64,000 bases of DNA from Alteromonas sp. KUL42 (GCF_006538325.1 NZ_BJKK01000014.1:52578-116577); one strand, 5' to 3'; shown: positions 16,951 to 27,981, counted from the stretch's first letter. Numbers and translations: made by a program. The notes: generated by a model not told the origin, from the sequence alone.

Positions 16951-18240
16951 CTAATGGTGCACAACATACTCTGATATTCCGTTTTCCAGACGTTTTTCCA
17001 GTCTGTTCCAATCGGCAGCAGGCATTCTTACGTCCACTACCCAATCTCCTTGGCTGTCGTATTGCTCGCTCGATATACAATTTAGCTCATAAAGTACACC
17101 TCGTAGGCGACTATGAGCAGGAGGTATCTTAAGCGTATAATTCACCATGCTACGTCCTAAGCACTCGGTAAGCGCTTGGCTTAGCAATTCTGTACCATCT
17201 CCTGATTGTGCAGACAACCAGACTCGGACAGGAACGCCTTCGTCATTTCTTTCTATACGTGGTTTAACGTCTTCAAGTTTATCAATCTTATTACAGATTA
17301 CTAACTGTTGGATCTCCCCAGCGTCAATTTCTTCTAACACATTGTTAACTTCGTCCATTGTTTCACGGTATTTTGCATCAGCAATATCAACAACGTGCAA
17401 CAACAAATCTGCTTCTTGCGTTTCTTGAAGTGTTGCTTTAAATGCGGCAACAAGATCATGGGGGAGATGACGAATAAAACCAACCGTGTCGGCCAATATT
17501 GCAGGGCCAACATCTTTTAAGTCTATTTTACGTAGAGTGGGATCGAGTGTTGCAAACAACTGGTCGGCAGCATAGACGTGTGAATCGGTGATGGTATTAA
17601 ACAAGGTAGATTTACCCGCGTTTGTATAACCGACTAAAGAGACTGTTGGAATTTCCGCACGCTTTCGAGAGCGACGTCCTTGCTCACGCTGCTTTTGAAC
17701 TTTTTCCAACCTACGAAGAATGGCTTTAATTCGTCCTCGAAGTAATCTGCGATCTGTTTCTAACTGCGTTTCACCAGGACCACGTAGACCAATCCCACCT
17801 TTTTGACGCTCAAGGTGAGTCCATCCCCTGATGAGACGCGTAGAAATATGACGTAACTGCGCCAGTTCAACTTGTAACTTACCTTCATGTGTCCGCGCGC
17901 GTTGCGCAAAAATATCAAGGATAAGCCCCGTTCTATCTAGCACTCTGCATTTACACACTGCTTCTAGATTTCGCTCCTGTGAGGGAGAAAGCGCGTGGTT
18001 GAAAATAACAACATTAGCGTCATGCGCTTTTACCGCAGCTGCTATTTCCTCTGCCTTACCTGACCCAACAAAGAACTTAGCATGTGGTGCACTGCGCGAA
18101 GTTGTTATCACTTCAACGGCATCAACACCTGCTGAAGACACAAGAAGAGAAAGCTCACTTAAGTCTTCTTTGTTGCTCTCGTCGGAAAAATTAACATGAA
18201 CAAGTACAGCCTGCTCACCGGCTTCATAACGGTCAAACAA
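16951..18240 (-). CDS. hflX: Ribosome-associated GTPase HflX
   Basis: 429 residues. The N-terminal HflX domain contains FVGSGKAEEIA and NHALSPSQERNLE; a coiled segment with GGIGLRGPGETQLETDRRL links to the GTPase domain with G1 GYTNAGKST, G3 DTVGFI and G4 NKID. HflX splits stalled ribosomes after heat stress. It lies 20 bp after hfq, in the classical hfq-hflX-hflK-hflC order. Confidence 0.95.
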   Translation of the reverse strand: MFDRYEAGEQAVLVHVNFSDESNKEDLSELSLLVSSAGVDAVEVITTSRSAPHAKFFVGSGKAEEIAAAVKAHDANVVIFNHALSPSQERNLEAVCKCRVLDRTGLILDIFAQRARTHEGKLQVELAQLRHISTRLIRGWTHLERQKGGIGLRGPGETQLETDRRLLRGRIKAILRRLEKVQKQREQGRRSRKRAEIPTVSLVGYTNAGKSTLFNTITDSHVYAADQLFATLDPTLRKIDLKDVGPAILADTVGFIRHLPHDLVAAFKATLQETQEADLLLHVVDIADAKYRETMDEVNNVLEEIDAGEIQQLVICNKIDKLEDVKPRIERNDEGVPVRVWLSAQSGDGTELLSQALTECLGRSMVNYTLKIPPAHSRLRGVLYELNCISSEQYDSQGDWVVDVRMPAADWNRLEKRLENGISEYVVHH

Positions 18241-18260
18241 GCGCGTTACCTTTTAATAAA

Positions 18261-18509
18261 TTATTCACCTTTAGTATTTTCAGAATCTCCTGCACTGGGC
18301 ATTGTAATAGCGCGAGCTGGAACCACTGTTGAGATTGCATGCTTATACACCATTTGGCTTACCGTATTCTTCAGAAGAATGACGAATTGGTCGAAAGACT
18401 CAACTTGCCCCTGAAGTTTAATGCCGTTTACCAGATAAATTGATACTGGAATACGTTCCTTACGCAAAGCGTTTAAAAATGGGTCTTGTAACGATTGCCC
18501 TTTAGCCAT
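18261..18509 (-). CDS. hfq: RNA chaperone Hfq
   Basis: 82 residues, a compact Hfq with a short C-terminal tail. [20 protein letters not shown] leads into the Sm1 motif ([19 protein letters not shown]) and the Sm2 motif [12 protein letters not shown], the hexamer's RNA-binding core. Hfq pairs small RNAs with mRNAs. Position between miaA and hflX is conserved across gammaproteobacteria. Confidence 0.97.
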   Translation of the reverse strand: MAKGQSLQDPFLNALRKERIPVSIYLVNGIKLQGQVESFDQFVILLKNTVSQMVYKHAISTVVPARAITMPSAGDSENTKGE

Positions 18510-18586
18510 TTGATATCCTTAGTTTTTATTATTGGTGATAGCCTACTACTACCACTGCATGTCTAATATATACCACACTCCAAGTT

Positions 18587-19522
18587 CTAAAGTGTGACTT
18601 TCGCTGTAATTTTAGTCAAATTATCTTTAAAAAATGTGTCTAACCATGTCACGTCTTCCCAACCCCTTAACCACGTGAGCTGGCGCTTAGCTAACTGCCT
18701 CGTTGCTATGATGCCGCGTTCGCGCATCTCATCATAAGATAGCTGACCGTCTAGGTACTGCCACATTTGCCTGTATCCCACAGAGCGGATAGACGGTAAA
18801 TCTTCGTGAAGATCAGTTCGCTCATAGAGTGCTGACACTTCTCGTTCAAAGCCTTGCGCTAACATCAAGTCAAAGCGCTGAGCAATACGCTCGTGTAAAA
18901 CCGACCTTTCTTTTGGAGCAATGGCAAATTGAACAATATTAAATGGACACTTCGCACTTTCTTGTTGCTGCCAATAAGTCAGCGTTTTACCAGTACTTCG
19001 ATACACTTCTAACGCACGAGTTATGCGCTGCGGATCATTGGGGTGAATTCTCTCACCACATACAGGGTCTACGCTACGCAATTCGTCGTGCAATTTGGCC
19101 CAACCCAAGCGTTCAGCTTGTTCGGCAATTTCACTTCTTATCGATTCATCCGACTTAGGTAGTGGCGAAATTCCATTTATCAAGGCATTAAAGTACATCA
19201 TTGTACCGCCGGCCAAAATTGGCACCTTACCTCTACCTAAAATATCTTCAATTAAGCTATTGGTATCGTTAACAAATTGCGACACAGAATAACTTTCAGC
19301 AGGGTCAATAATATCAATCAAATGATGCACTACCCCAGCGCGTTCTTTCTGCGTTGGCTTTGCAGTACCAATATCCATTCCCTTATAAACAAGGGCTGAA
19401 TCTACACTAATCACTTCACTATCAACATGCTCAGCGATTTCTAACGCTAAACCTGTTTTACCTGATGCTGTCGGCCCCATTAACGCAATAACGGGCGATG
19501 CAGAATTTATGCCATTGGACAA
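18587..19522 (-). CDS. miaA: tRNA dimethylallyltransferase
   Basis: 311 residues; adds the dimethylallyl group to A37 of tRNAs reading UNN codons. P-loop GPTASGKT at about residues 16-23, then [18 protein letters not shown] and LVGGTMMYF-like [13 protein letters not shown]. The start is TTG at 19522: it lies one base after the mutL stop codon, the run GGGGGG just before the mutL stop can serve as ribosome site, and the next ATG falls inside the P-loop. Translation is therefore coupled to mutL. Confidence 0.95.
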   Translation of the reverse strand: MSNGINSASPVIALMGPTASGKTGLALEIAEHVDSEVISVDSALVYKGMDIGTAKPTQKERAGVVHHLIDIIDPAESYSVSQFVNDTNSLIEDILGRGKVPILAGGTMMYFNALINGISPLPKSDESIRSEIAEQAERLGWAKLHDELRSVDPVCGERIHPNDPQRITRALEVYRSTGKTLTYWQQQESAKCPFNIVQFAIAPKERSVLHERIAQRFDLMLAQGFEREVSALYERTDLHEDLPSIRSVGYRQMWQYLDGQLSYDEMRERGIIATRQLAKRQLTWLRGWEDVTWLDTFFKDNLTKITAKVTL

Positions 19523-19523
19523 T

Positions 19524-21386
19524 TTATTCCCCCCATACCTCTAGCACCATTTTTAGGGGGCGAACTTTAGCAAATTGTGCAATATATTCCCATTGTTTCA
19601 CTTCATCTAAAAGTTCAAACCAATTCCAAATCAATTGCGCTACTTCAATTTCAATACCATCCAATGGAATAGTAATAACTGAAGCGAGCTCTGCTTTAGC
19701 ATATTCCTCAAGTGGCGCATCTATGGTAATAATGTGCTCAAACCACTTTAACCAAGGCAAATGCCGCGTACCAGCTGGAACCTGTTGTAAACGATACTTT
19801 CCAGCCACTCGATTAATTTCAAAATGCAAAGATTTAAGAAAAGCTAAGGTACTTTCATTCACGTCCACATTCGGAATTGCCACAGGCATCAGTAATGGTT
19901 GACTGTGTTGTGCATTTAAAAATAGTTCGCTAAGCCAGATACTTGCAAGTTTTTCGACACTTACCATATAAATTTTGTCAGCTTTTGGATAAATCCGCTT
20001 ATAGGGCGTTAGATATACTCCCTCAACATTACTATGCGAGTGTGTAGTGTCGGTTAGTGTGTCGCTATTTGGCGTCATTAATGCGCGATAGCTAGTTTGA
20101 TAGGCAGAACTTGGTGTTTTGCTTTGAAAACGTCCACTAGAAAACGAAGCACCGCCTTGCGCACATTCTCGTACGCTAGGGTTAGCCCCCTGATAGCTAT
20201 TCGTACTCGTGATACTTCCTTCACTGACTGATGGCTTCGTATGTGGTTGATAACTGGAAGCGCGCTGTGAACCGAGATGCTCAGGTTGATGTGTTTGCAG
20301 TGGCCGAATGTAATCATGCGTTACATCAGGTGTCATATAGTCTTGGTTTGAATGCCCTTGCACCGCGGTATCGCCATCGTCCGAAGTTGCATGAAGCGCA
20401 TCACTCACTGTCTTACAAATAAAGTCATGCACTAGACGACTTTGCTGAAAACGCACTTCGTGCTTTGCTGGGTGTACATTCACATCGACTTCGCGGGGGT
20501 TTAATGTTAAGAAAACAACAAAACTGGGTTGTTCGAGTACACCCCAAGCGCTTTCGTACGCTTGACGAATTGCGTGCATAATTAGCTTGTCGCGCATACC
20601 ACGGCCGTTAACAAAACTGAATTGACAGTCGTTACTACTGCGCAGCATTACTTCATTGCCCAGCCATGCATCGATGATTATACCTTCATATTCTGACTTA
20701 ACGTGAACCGCATTTTGTACAAACTTATGGCCTACAACCGCCCCTATGCGCGCTTCAACGCGACCTTCTTTATCACTGATGTAACGCTTTACTACCTTGT
20801 CGTTATGCTTAAGAATGAAGGATATATCTGGGTTACTTAGCGCTATGCGCTTAATTACCTCTTCAATATGTTGAAACTCGGTTTTTTCAGTGCGTAAGAA
20901 CTTACGACGGGCAGGCGTGTTATAGAAAAGATCGGCGACATCTATCGTCGTACCAACGGGATGTGCGGCAGGTTTGACGCTAACCGCCATATCGCGACCT
21001 TCGCAATACGCTTGCCACGCTTCAGATTGATGTTCCGTTCGCGATGTTAGCGTTAACCGACTAACAGAGCTAATACTGGCAAGCGCTTCTCCTCGAAATC
21101 CCAGTGATAGAATTTGCTCTAAATCATCGAGACTTGTAATTTTACTTGTGGCATGACGGCTTAAAGCAAGTTGCAGTTCATCTTTTTCAATACCAGAACC
21201 GTTGTCTTTGATGCGAATTCGCTTGTGCCCACCTTTCTCAATATCTACTTCAATTTTAGTCGCACCTGCATCTAAACTGTTTTCAAGCAGTTCTTTGACC
21301 ACGGATGCTGGACGCTCAACCACTTCGCCCGCGGCAATTTGGTTTGCGAGCTGAGGAGATAATAACTGAATAGGCAAATGGCTCAT
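19524..21386 (-). CDS. mutL: DNA mismatch repair protein MutL
   Basis: 620 residues. The N-terminal GHKL ATPase shows [30 protein letters not shown] and [15 protein letters not shown]; the transducer domain includes VNGRGMRDK and [14 protein letters not shown] low-complexity Ser/Thr/Gln linker (about 335-440) leads to the C-terminal dimerisation domain. The endonuclease motif DQHAxxExxxxE is absent, as expected for a species with a MutH-type system. Followed at once by miaA. Confidence 0.96.
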   Translation of the reverse strand: MSHLPIQLLSPQLANQIAAGEVVERPASVVKELLENSLDAGATKIEVDIEKGGHKRIRIKDNGSGIEKDELQLALSRHATSKITSLDDLEQILSLGFRGEALASISSVSRLTLTSRTEHQSEAWQAYCEGRDMAVSVKPAAHPVGTTIDVADLFYNTPARRKFLRTEKTEFQHIEEVIKRIALSNPDISFILKHNDKVVKRYISDKEGRVEARIGAVVGHKFVQNAVHVKSEYEGIIIDAWLGNEVMLRSSNDCQFSFVNGRGMRDKLIMHAIRQAYESAWGVLEQPSFVVFLTLNPREVDVNVHPAKHEVRFQQSRLVHDFICKTVSDALHATSDDGDTAVQGHSNQDYMTPDVTHDYIRPLQTHQPEHLGSQRASSYQPHTKPSVSEGSITSTNSYQGANPSVRECAQGGASFSSGRFQSKTPSSAYQTSYRALMTPNSDTLTDTTHSHSNVEGVYLTPYKRIYPKADKIYMVSVEKLASIWLSELFLNAQHSQPLLMPVAIPNVDVNESTLAFLKSLHFEINRVAGKYRLQQVPAGTRHLPWLKWFEHIITIDAPLEEYAKAELASVITIPLDGIEIEVAQLIWNWFELLDEVKQWEYIAQFAKVRPLKMVLEVWGE

Positions 21387-21536
21387 CCTATGATGTTAAT
21401 TCTTAGATTCTGGCAGAGGCGAATACGCAATTTGTGTTAACCCAAAGGCTTAACGCAGTGCTGTGCGCTCAATGGTATGTCAAACCGCGCTTGAACTTCA
21501 ATGCAAACCGTATCTACTTCACATTGAACGCGGGTT

Positions 21537-22880
21537 TCAGGTACGGGGTATAGTCAACACTTGCCCCACTCTAACGATATCACCACTTAAATCGTTGGCG
21601 GCTTTGATACTGCTCACTTTGACATTGTATCGCTGAGCCAATAAAGACAACGACTCACCGCTTCTCACTTTATGGGTACGGTTATTGGCTTTCTCAAATG
21701 CCCACAAGGTGCCGTCTGGTGGAACTTGTTTAAAGTAGCGTTTAGTGGCATTGAAAATGGCATTGGCAAGGCGTTCTCGGTGCGCTGACCAATTGAGGTT
21801 TTTTTCTTCTTGCGGATTTGATATGAACCCCACCTCAACCAAGATGGAAGGAATATCTGGTGCTGTTAACACAGCTAGACTAGCAGCCTGAGGTCTTCTT
21901 TTGTGCATGCTGGTCACTTTTTTCAACTCATCCACAACTTTATTTCCCAAATCATGACTGGTTGCCATACTGTGATCCATTGACAAACCAAGAATGGTCT
22001 CCGTTAGATACCGTTCACTCGATTTATCATTAATAACTTCTGCCGCCCCACCGAGTAACTCCGCATGACGTTCCGATTTTTCTAACCAACGTCCCAGCTC
22101 AGTATCGGCCCTTCGCATTGACAATACCCATACCGAACCGCCTCGCGGCTCTGGTTGACTAAACGCATCTGCGTGAATGGAAATAAGTAAGTCAGCTTTT
22201 TTCTCACGGGCAATTTCAGGGCGTCGATTAGGTGAGATATAACTATCACTACCTCTGGTCATGATGGCTTTCATACCTGGCTCGGCATCTATCATGTCTT
22301 CTAGCATTTTAGCAATGCTCAGCGTGATATGCTTTTCATAAGTGCCCGCTGGCCCTATAGAGCCGGGATCACGCCCTCCATGTCCAGCATCTATGGCAAC
22401 GATAATATTAGTGTCTCTTGGGCTGGATTTATCATCCATTACCACATTATTAACAGAGGCTTGTAACGATGTATTTTGACTTGGAGCGCTATCGGCAAGG
22501 TCCACAACAAGTCGATGCCCCAAGTTGTCACTAGGTGCAACGGCGAAAAGAGACGGCTTTGCTTGTCTGGAAAGTTCAATAACGACCCTCGCTGACCGAG
22601 AGTCTTTAGCTTTTGAATAGCGTACTTTCTTAATAAGATTGCCGCTATTATCAATGTTAGACAAATTTAAATTGTCGTTGGTATTTTGCAAATCCACCAC
22701 GACACGAAGAGGATTTTTTAGCGTAAAGTAGGTGAAGTCAGGCGCGGACTTCATATCAAACACAACCCGAGTGTTCTCAGATGAAGGCCAAATTCTTATG
22801 CCTTCGATATTATTTTGCGCTGCCTGCACGCCATGTACAACAACACAAAACAACAATATCGAAATTATACTGCGCACCAT
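21537..22880 (-). CDS. amiB: N-acetylmuramoyl-L-alanine amidase, AmiB type with LysM
   Basis: 447 residues: signal peptide (1-20), AMIN domain (about 24-130) that targets the septal envelope, a zinc amidase_3 domain (about 158-375; IVAIDAGHGGRDPGS with the first zinc His, the Glu and His of the later strands, and VEVGFISNPQEE), and a C-terminal LysM (about 402-445; HKVRSGESLSLLAQRYNV). It removes stem peptides from septal murein during cell separation. Its place between tsaE and mutL matches E. coli amiB. Confidence 0.93.
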   Translation of the reverse strand: MVRSIISILLFCVVVHGVQAAQNNIEGIRIWPSSENTRVVFDMKSAPDFTYFTLKNPLRVVVDLQNTNDNLNLSNIDNSGNLIKKVRYSKAKDSRSARVVIELSRQAKPSLFAVAPSDNLGHRLVVDLADSAPSQNTSLQASVNNVVMDDKSSPRDTNIIVAIDAGHGGRDPGSIGPAGTYEKHITLSIAKMLEDMIDAEPGMKAIMTRGSDSYISPNRRPEIAREKKADLLISIHADAFSQPEPRGGSVWVLSMRRADTELGRWLEKSERHAELLGGAAEVINDKSSERYLTETILGLSMDHSMATSHDLGNKVVDELKKVTSMHKRRPQAASLAVLTAPDIPSILVEVGFISNPQEEKNLNWSAHRERLANAIFNATKRYFKQVPPDGTLWAFEKANNRTHKVRSGESLSLLAQRYNVKVSSIKAANDLSGDIVRVGQVLTIPRT

Positions 22881-22913
22881 AACTCGCCTTTTTGCTTTTG
22901 TTATTATCTCTCT

Positions 22914-23396
22914 TTAAACGCATTTACACTGTTGAAGCAACGCTGCACCTTGGGTACTTTTTGCCTCAATCTGAAATTGTCTACCTGACAGTGTGATATT
23001 TATACTAATCACTAAGTCTGGCGATGCCAAGTACTCTGCACCTTTTTCAGACCATTCCACAAGTGCAATAGCCCCGCCACCGAAGTAATCTCTAATCCCC
23101 ATAAACTCGAGCTCTTCGGGATCAGCCAATCGGTATAAGTCGAAATGATATATATTGACGCTTTCTAACTCATAAGGTTCAACCAGTGTGTAAGTTGGAC
23201 TCTTAACGCTACCTGAATGCCCCAAGGCTTGAATAAAAAAGCGACTAAATGTGGTTTTCCCCGCGCCCAAGTCGCCATTGAGGTAAATTACAGCGTCGGC
23301 AGGAAGTTGGCTAAACACTGCTGCCGCTAAGTCCTTGGCTAGCTTAGCAGTATCATCTTCATTGTTGGCAAAGTAAGAGGCTTGCGGGTACGACAT
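22914..23396 (-). CDS. tsaE: tRNA threonylcarbamoyladenosine biosynthesis ATPase TsaE
   Basis: About 160 residues. The P-loop [14 protein letters not shown] and the segment [13 protein letters not shown] are diagnostic, with FDLYRL and the late LVEWSEKG. TsaE works with TsaB and TsaD to make t6A37 in tRNA. The ATG at 23396 is chosen since GGA lies about eight bases before it; the in-frame TTG at 23402 is too near that site. Upstream nnr is separated by a terminator-like hairpin. Confidence 0.95.
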   Translation of the reverse strand: MSYPQASYFANNEDDTAKLAKDLAAAVFSQLPADAVIYLNGDLGAGKTTFSRFFIQALGHSGSVKSPTYTLVEPYELESVNIYHFDLYRLADPEELEFMGIRDYFGGGAIALVEWSEKGAEYLASPDLVISINITLSGRQFQIEAKSTQGAALLQQCKCV

Positions 23397-23451
23397 CGAC
23401 AATATTCCACAGAATTAAATAACTGAAATACGCAATAGATGCCCACCCGAT

Positions 23452-23476
23452 AAAAAATCACTCTACATTAGTGATT
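23452..23476 (-). terminator. Terminator hairpin over the nnr stop codon
   Basis: On the minus strand a 7-bp perfect stem AATCACT / AGTGATT around a 7-base loop is followed by six T. The nnr stop codon (complement of 23468-23470) lies inside the hairpin. It may partly separate nnr from tsaE-amiB-mutL. Confidence 0.6.
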
Positions 23477-24967
23477 GATGAGAGCACGTACTGCGTCAAA
23501 TAAATCGCTGGCTATCATACCACGTTGCCCATAAAGTTGCGCAATGTCATCACCCGCTTTCGCATGCAACACCACTCCGTATTTTGCGGCAATATCGGTT
23601 TCAACACCCTGGGCTAAAAGCGCACCTAAAATACCACTGAGTACATCGCCACTGCCCGCCGTTGCCATTCCCGGATTGCCGTGACGACATACCCACGTCT
23701 TTCTTTCGTTATCAATCAGTGTTCCTGCACCTTTAAGTACACATACCGCATGGTAGCGCTGTGAACATTGTCTCGCATAATTGAAACGATCACTTTCTAC
23801 ATCATCAATAGATACACCAAGCAAACGCGCCGCTTCCCCTGAATGCGGTGTTAAAATACTGTCAGATAGGGTGTAAGCCGTGGATTGCTTGCACAATAAA
23901 TTGAGCGCATCCGCGTCTATAACAATAGGCTTGTTTTGGCTTTGGCAGTGTTTCAGTGTGGTTTCGAACGAAGTTTGTGCCCATTCATTCTGACCAAGCC
24001 CCGGCCCAATAATTACGCACGTAGCCCATTCCAAAGCATCTTCTAATTGGCTGTCTGTCACCATTAATTCAGGGCGCCCAGAACTCACCTGTATGACAGA
24101 TGAAGAATGCGTATAAACCCGAACCATACCCGCACCACTGCGCAGAGCTGCCTCAGAAGCCAATCGTATTGCACCAGCAGTACCATGGTTTCCTCCTACG
24201 CATAAAAGTCGACCATACGTGCCTTTGTGACTGTTAATTTCGCGCGGGCCCATGCCTTTGAACTGATTGATATGAAGCATAGTGGCACTTGATTTAGCCA
24301 ATGCTTGAAACGCTTTACCTATACCCAAATCGGCGTACACCAATTTTCCGCATGACTGTTTACCTGCGCCAGTCACAAGGCCAGGCTTGATACCCACAAA
24401 GGTTACTGTGATATCGGCTTGTACACAGCGCCCCAAACTCTGCCCAGTGTTTGCATCCAAGCCCGATGGAACGTCTACACTCACCACCGGCGTTGATGCA
24501 TTGTTAAGCGCATCAATAACCACAGCAAACTCGTTGCGAATATAACTGTTAATTCCCGTGCCTAACAATGCGTCAATAGCAACATCAGATTTCTCGATAA
24601 GTTCGCCGTCAAATGCGGTAACTTTACCGCCAGAATCAAACCATCGCTGCTGAGCCTTACCAGCATCACCCTCTAATACGCGCTCAGGCTCTACTGCGCA
24701 TACATGCACCTGCTTACCGGCTTGCTTAGCGTGCAAGGCGGCAATATAACCGTCTCCAGCGTTATTGCCCTGACCAACTAAAACCAAATAGACGTCAGAA
24801 TTGGGCATAAGCTCTTGGCATTGTTTAAACACCTCTTCACCTGCACGTTGCATCAGCGTATATAGGTCACAGCCCGATTCAGTTGCAGCTTGCGCTTCAT
24901 TTTCTCGAACCTGATCGGCTCTAAATAGTTTGTGTGATAAACTTGATGTGAGTTGAGTATCTAGCAT
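23468..24967 (-). CDS. nnr: Bifunctional NAD(P)H-hydrate epimerase / ADP-dependent NAD(P)H-hydrate dehydratase
   Basis: About 499 residues with two domains. The N-terminal YjeF_N epimerase (about 10-215) has VGQGNNAGDGYIAALH and VSVDVPSGLDANTG; the C-terminal carbohydrate-kinase-like dehydratase (about 230-495) has SHKGTYGRLLCVGGNHGTAG, LTPHSGEAARLL and GNPGMATAGSGDVLSG. It repairs hydrated NADH and NADPH. The start is the ATG at 24967 (MLDTQLTSS); the TTG two codons upstream is less likely. It is divergent from queG with six bases between the start codons. Confidence 0.95.
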   Translation of the reverse strand: MLDTQLTSSLSHKLFRADQVRENEAQAATESGCDLYTLMQRAGEEVFKQCQELMPNSDVYLVLVGQGNNAGDGYIAALHAKQAGKQVHVCAVEPERVLEGDAGKAQQRWFDSGGKVTAFDGELIEKSDVAIDALLGTGINSYIRNEFAVVIDALNNASTPVVSVDVPSGLDANTGQSLGRCVQADITVTFVGIKPGLVTGAGKQSCGKLVYADLGIGKAFQALAKSSATMLHINQFKGMGPREINSHKGTYGRLLCVGGNHGTAGAIRLASEAALRSGAGMVRVYTHSSSVIQVSSGRPELMVTDSQLEDALEWATCVIIGPGLGQNEWAQTSFETTLKHCQSQNKPIVIDADALNLLCKQSTAYTLSDSILTPHSGEAARLLGVSIDDVESDRFNYARQCSQRYHAVCVLKGAGTLIDNERKTWVCRHGNPGMATAGSGDVLSGILGALLAQGVETDIAAKYGVVLHAKAGDDIAQLYGQRGMIASDLFDAVRALINH

Positions 24968-24973
24968 GAGCAA

Positions 24974-26122
24974 ATGTCCGCAATTAATTCTATCGACCTT
25001 GTTGAATTAACCAACAATATCAAGGCTTGGGGTGTAGCGCTAGGCTTTCAACAAGTTGGTATCAGTGATATTGATCTGCATCAGCACGAAGCGTACTTGC
25101 AATCGTGGTTAGATGAAGGGTATCACGGTGATATGGCATTCATGGTAAGTCACGGCATGAAGCGAGCGCGCCCAGATGAACTCGTCCCAGGCACTTTGCG
25201 GGTTATAAGTGTACGCATGAATTACCTACCTCCCGACGCCTCATTTGCTAAGCATTTAAAATCGTCAGACATCGGATATATAAGTCGTTACGCACTAGGC
25301 CGTGACTACCACAAAGTTTTGCGCAAACGGCTTAAGCAACTCGGAGAAAAAATCACTTCAGCGCTAGCTCACACACAATATCGGCCGTTTGTTGATTCCG
25401 CTCCAGTGTTAGAGCATGCAATAGCGGAAAAAGCCGGTATAGGGTGGACTGGCAAACACAGTTTGACACTGAATAAGGAAGCGGGGTCTTGGTTTTTTCT
25501 GGGTGAGCTTTTTATTAACTTGCCTCTTCCCACTGATAATCCCATTGAAGAAGGGTGCGGAAGTTGTACTGCATGCATGACAATCTGTCCTACTAATGCC
25601 ATTGTTGCGCCCTATACTGTAGATGCAAGAAAATGCATTTCTTATCTCACCATTGAGTCTGACAGCGATATCCCTGAGGACTTGCGACCATTGATGGGTA
25701 ACCGCATCTATGGCTGTGATGATTGTCAGCTTATTTGCCCTTGGAATCGCTATGCTGACATTTCACAGGAAACAGATTTTCACCCGCGCGACGTACTGCA
25801 CGGGCAATCGTTAAATACCCTTTTCAGTTGGTCTGAAGAAACGTTTTTAGCCAACACGGAAGGCTCACCAATTAGGCGAATTGGATTTCAGAAATGGCAG
25901 CGCAATATTGCTGTGGCGCTAGGTAATGCCGCTTACAATGAAGAAAGCGTTAGGTTACTCAATGCGCGCTATGGTGCGGTAAGTGATATGGTAGACAGGC
26001 ATATTGAGTGGGCACTAGCTCGTCAAATGGAAAAACAGTTGGCACAGAACAAAGACGTTGAAAATCGACAGCAGCAACGTTTAATTCGCGCTGTCGAGAA
26101 GGGCTTGCCACGGGATGCATGA
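24974..26122 (+). CDS. queG: Epoxyqueuosine reductase
   Basis: 382 residues. Reduces epoxyqueuosine to queuosine in tRNA, using cobalamin and two [4Fe-4S] clusters. The cluster motifs are CGSCTACMTICPTNAI and CDDCQLICPWN. The N-terminal catalytic part includes RYALGRDYHKVLRKRL and the Asp-containing RPFVDSAPVLEHAIAEKAGIG. Divergent from nnr, as in E. coli; the upstream regulatory DNA of each must overlap the other's coding region. Confidence 0.95.
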   Translation: MSAINSIDLVELTNNIKAWGVALGFQQVGISDIDLHQHEAYLQSWLDEGYHGDMAFMVSHGMKRARPDELVPGTLRVISVRMNYLPPDASFAKHLKSSDIGYISRYALGRDYHKVLRKRLKQLGEKITSALAHTQYRPFVDSAPVLEHAIAEKAGIGWTGKHSLTLNKEAGSWFFLGELFINLPLPTDNPIEEGCGSCTACMTICPTNAIVAPYTVDARKCISYLTIESDSDIPEDLRPLMGNRIYGCDDCQLICPWNRYADISQETDFHPRDVLHGQSLNTLFSWSEETFLANTEGSPIRRIGFQKWQRNIAVALGNAAYNEESVRLLNARYGAVSDMVDRHIEWALARQMEKQLAQNKDVENRQQQRLIRAVEKGLPRDA

Positions 26123-26140
26123 AGGCAAACACGCAATAGG

Positions 26141-26701
26141 CTATTCAGCGATGATTGCCCCGTTATTTTCTATTGACTGATAAGTCGAAAATACAAGGTT
26201 AAGTTTTACATCATTGTGGGTACGCTGCACATTTATAGTTGGCATTTCCTCCCCCCACCAAGCATTTGCTTCAAGCGAGGCAACCAAGGTAGTTAACTCA
26301 CGCTCTGAACCATTATATTGCCCGCCCACACGACAAGTATCTTGCACACACGACACTGACTCCACTTTGAAATTGACTGTGAAATTGCTCGTTTCATTCT
26401 TTACATCAACAAAATATGCAGCAAGAAACGCCTTTAACGATGACTCGTCCTCGGATGAATTAGTGCGCGTAAAAGTTTTTGAGGCTGAAGTTGTTTGCAA
26501 TATCGGGGCTGTATGACTAGTAGTTCCAGTAGGCTTAATAACCTTTAGCTCACTATTTTCGGTTGAGCGAGGACGCGCAAGCACTGATGACAGGCGTTCC
26601 TTTTCGGCTTTCGACTCGGAGAGTTGATGCTGGTAGCCAGAAAATTTATATCCAGCTACCAATATGAACATCACGAGCAACAGTACAAACCACTGTTTCA
26701 T
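26141..26701 (-). CDS. Hypothetical membrane-anchored protein
   Basis: 186 residues, family not recognised. A single N-terminal membrane segment (about 4-21, FVLLLVMFILVAGYKF) is followed by a short helix, a Ser/Thr-rich linker (about 45-78) and a C-terminal domain containing two cysteines (VSCVQDTCRVGG) that could form a disulfide. The topology predicts a periplasmic domain. It converges with queG (18-bp gap) and lies just after hemE on the same strand (37-bp gap), so it may be the second gene of the hemE transcript. Confidence 0.7.
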   Translation of the reverse strand: MKQWFVLLLVMFILVAGYKFSGYQHQLSESKAEKERLSSVLARPRSTENSELKVIKPTGTTSHTAPILQTTSASKTFTRTNSSEDESSLKAFLAAYFVDVKNETSNFTVNFKVESVSCVQDTCRVGGQYNGSERELTTLVASLEANAWWGEEMPTINVQRTHNDVKLNLVFSTYQSIENNGAIIAE

Positions 26702-26738
26702 CCTACGCTCTTTTATTTGTGATAGTTATTTGTAAAAG

Positions 26739-27830
26739 CTATTTGTGATATTGCTTACTTAACGCATGTACTGCGTTAACAAAAACACCCGCGTTTTCCG
26801 GTGGTACGTCAAGGTGAATACCGTGCCCTAAGTTGAAGACATGCCCTGTTCCTTCACCATAACCTGCCAGTATCGAGGCCACTTCTTCTTCAATTCGCGG
26901 CGCAGGCGCGTATAGCATTGATGGGTCCATATTACCTTGCAATGCCACTTTATCACCGACACGAGCACGCGCCTCTTTGATATCAATTGTCCAGTCAAGG
27001 CCAACCGCATCACAACCGGTGGCAGCAATAGACTCTAACCACATACCGCCATTTTTAGTAAACAAGGTAACTGGTACTTTGCGACCTTCACTTTCACGGG
27101 TAAGGCCGCTTACTATGCGCTCCATATATTGAAGCGAAAATTCTTTATAGTCACGAGGTGAAAGTACGCCGCCCCAAGTATCGAAAACCATCACAGACTG
27201 AGCACCAGCAGCAATTTGAGCATTTAAATACTCTGTTACCGAGTCAGCAAGTTTGGCCAAAAGCGCGTGCAATGTCGCCGGTTCAGCAAAAGCCATTTTC
27301 TTAATTTTTGTAAACGCTTTGCTTGAACCACCTTCAACCATATAGGTTGCTAGTGTCCAAGGACTGCCTGAAAATCCGATAAGCGGCACTTCGCCTTTAA
27401 GCTCTCGACGAATTGTACGTACTGCATTCATTACATATTGAAGTTCACCTTCAGGGTCGGGCAGGCCAATTTTATCCACGTCAGCTTTGCAGGTGATTGG
27501 CTTTTTAAAACGCGGACCTTCACCGGTTTCAAAATACAGCTCTAATCCCATTGCATCAGGAATAGTTAGTATATCTGAGAACAAAATAGCGGCATCAAGC
27601 GGGAAACGGCGCAAGGGTTGTAATGTTACTTCGCATGCCAACTCAGCATTTTTACACAGTGACATAAAATCACCGGCTTCTGCACGGGTAGCCTTATATT
27701 CTGGAAGGTAACGACCAGCCTGTCGCATCATCCATACAGGTGTCATATCAACCGGCTGTTTAAGTAACGCACGTAAGTAGCGGTCGTTTTTCAACGCGGG
27801 CTTATCAACACTAGGAATAGATTGCGACAT
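26739..27830 (-). CDS. hemE: Uroporphyrinogen decarboxylase
   Basis: 363 residues; converts uroporphyrinogen III to coproporphyrinogen III in haem synthesis. The two signatures are present: [17 protein letters not shown] near residue 33 with substrate-binding Arg residues, and [16 protein letters not shown] in the middle, plus DTWGG and the late [15 protein letters not shown]. The ATG at 27830 has AGGTGA five bases upstream; the in-frame GTG at 27839 lies within that site. Gene neighbourhood with nudC and rsd is conserved in gammaproteobacteria. Confidence 0.96.
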   Translation of the reverse strand: MSQSIPSVDKPALKNDRYLRALLKQPVDMTPVWMMRQAGRYLPEYKATRAEAGDFMSLCKNAELACEVTLQPLRRFPLDAAILFSDILTIPDAMGLELYFETGEGPRFKKPITCKADVDKIGLPDPEGELQYVMNAVRTIRRELKGEVPLIGFSGSPWTLATYMVEGGSSKAFTKIKKMAFAEPATLHALLAKLADSVTEYLNAQIAAGAQSVMVFDTWGGVLSPRDYKEFSLQYMERIVSGLTRESEGRKVPVTLFTKNGGMWLESIAATGCDAVGLDWTIDIKEARARVGDKVALQGNMDPSMLYAPAPRIEEEVASILAGYGEGTGHVFNLGHGIHLDVPPENAGVFVNAVHALSKQYHK

Positions 27831-27981
27831 ATAATTCACCTAAAAAACTGTAGATACTGTAAAGATTTGAAGCGACCGATTATATCAGCAATATGGCGAG
27901 GTTGTGCTAAAACCTGAAGGAAATATCTGTGTTGCGACACACTGTCGATTAAAAGAGACGAATATTACTTGAAATTGATGC

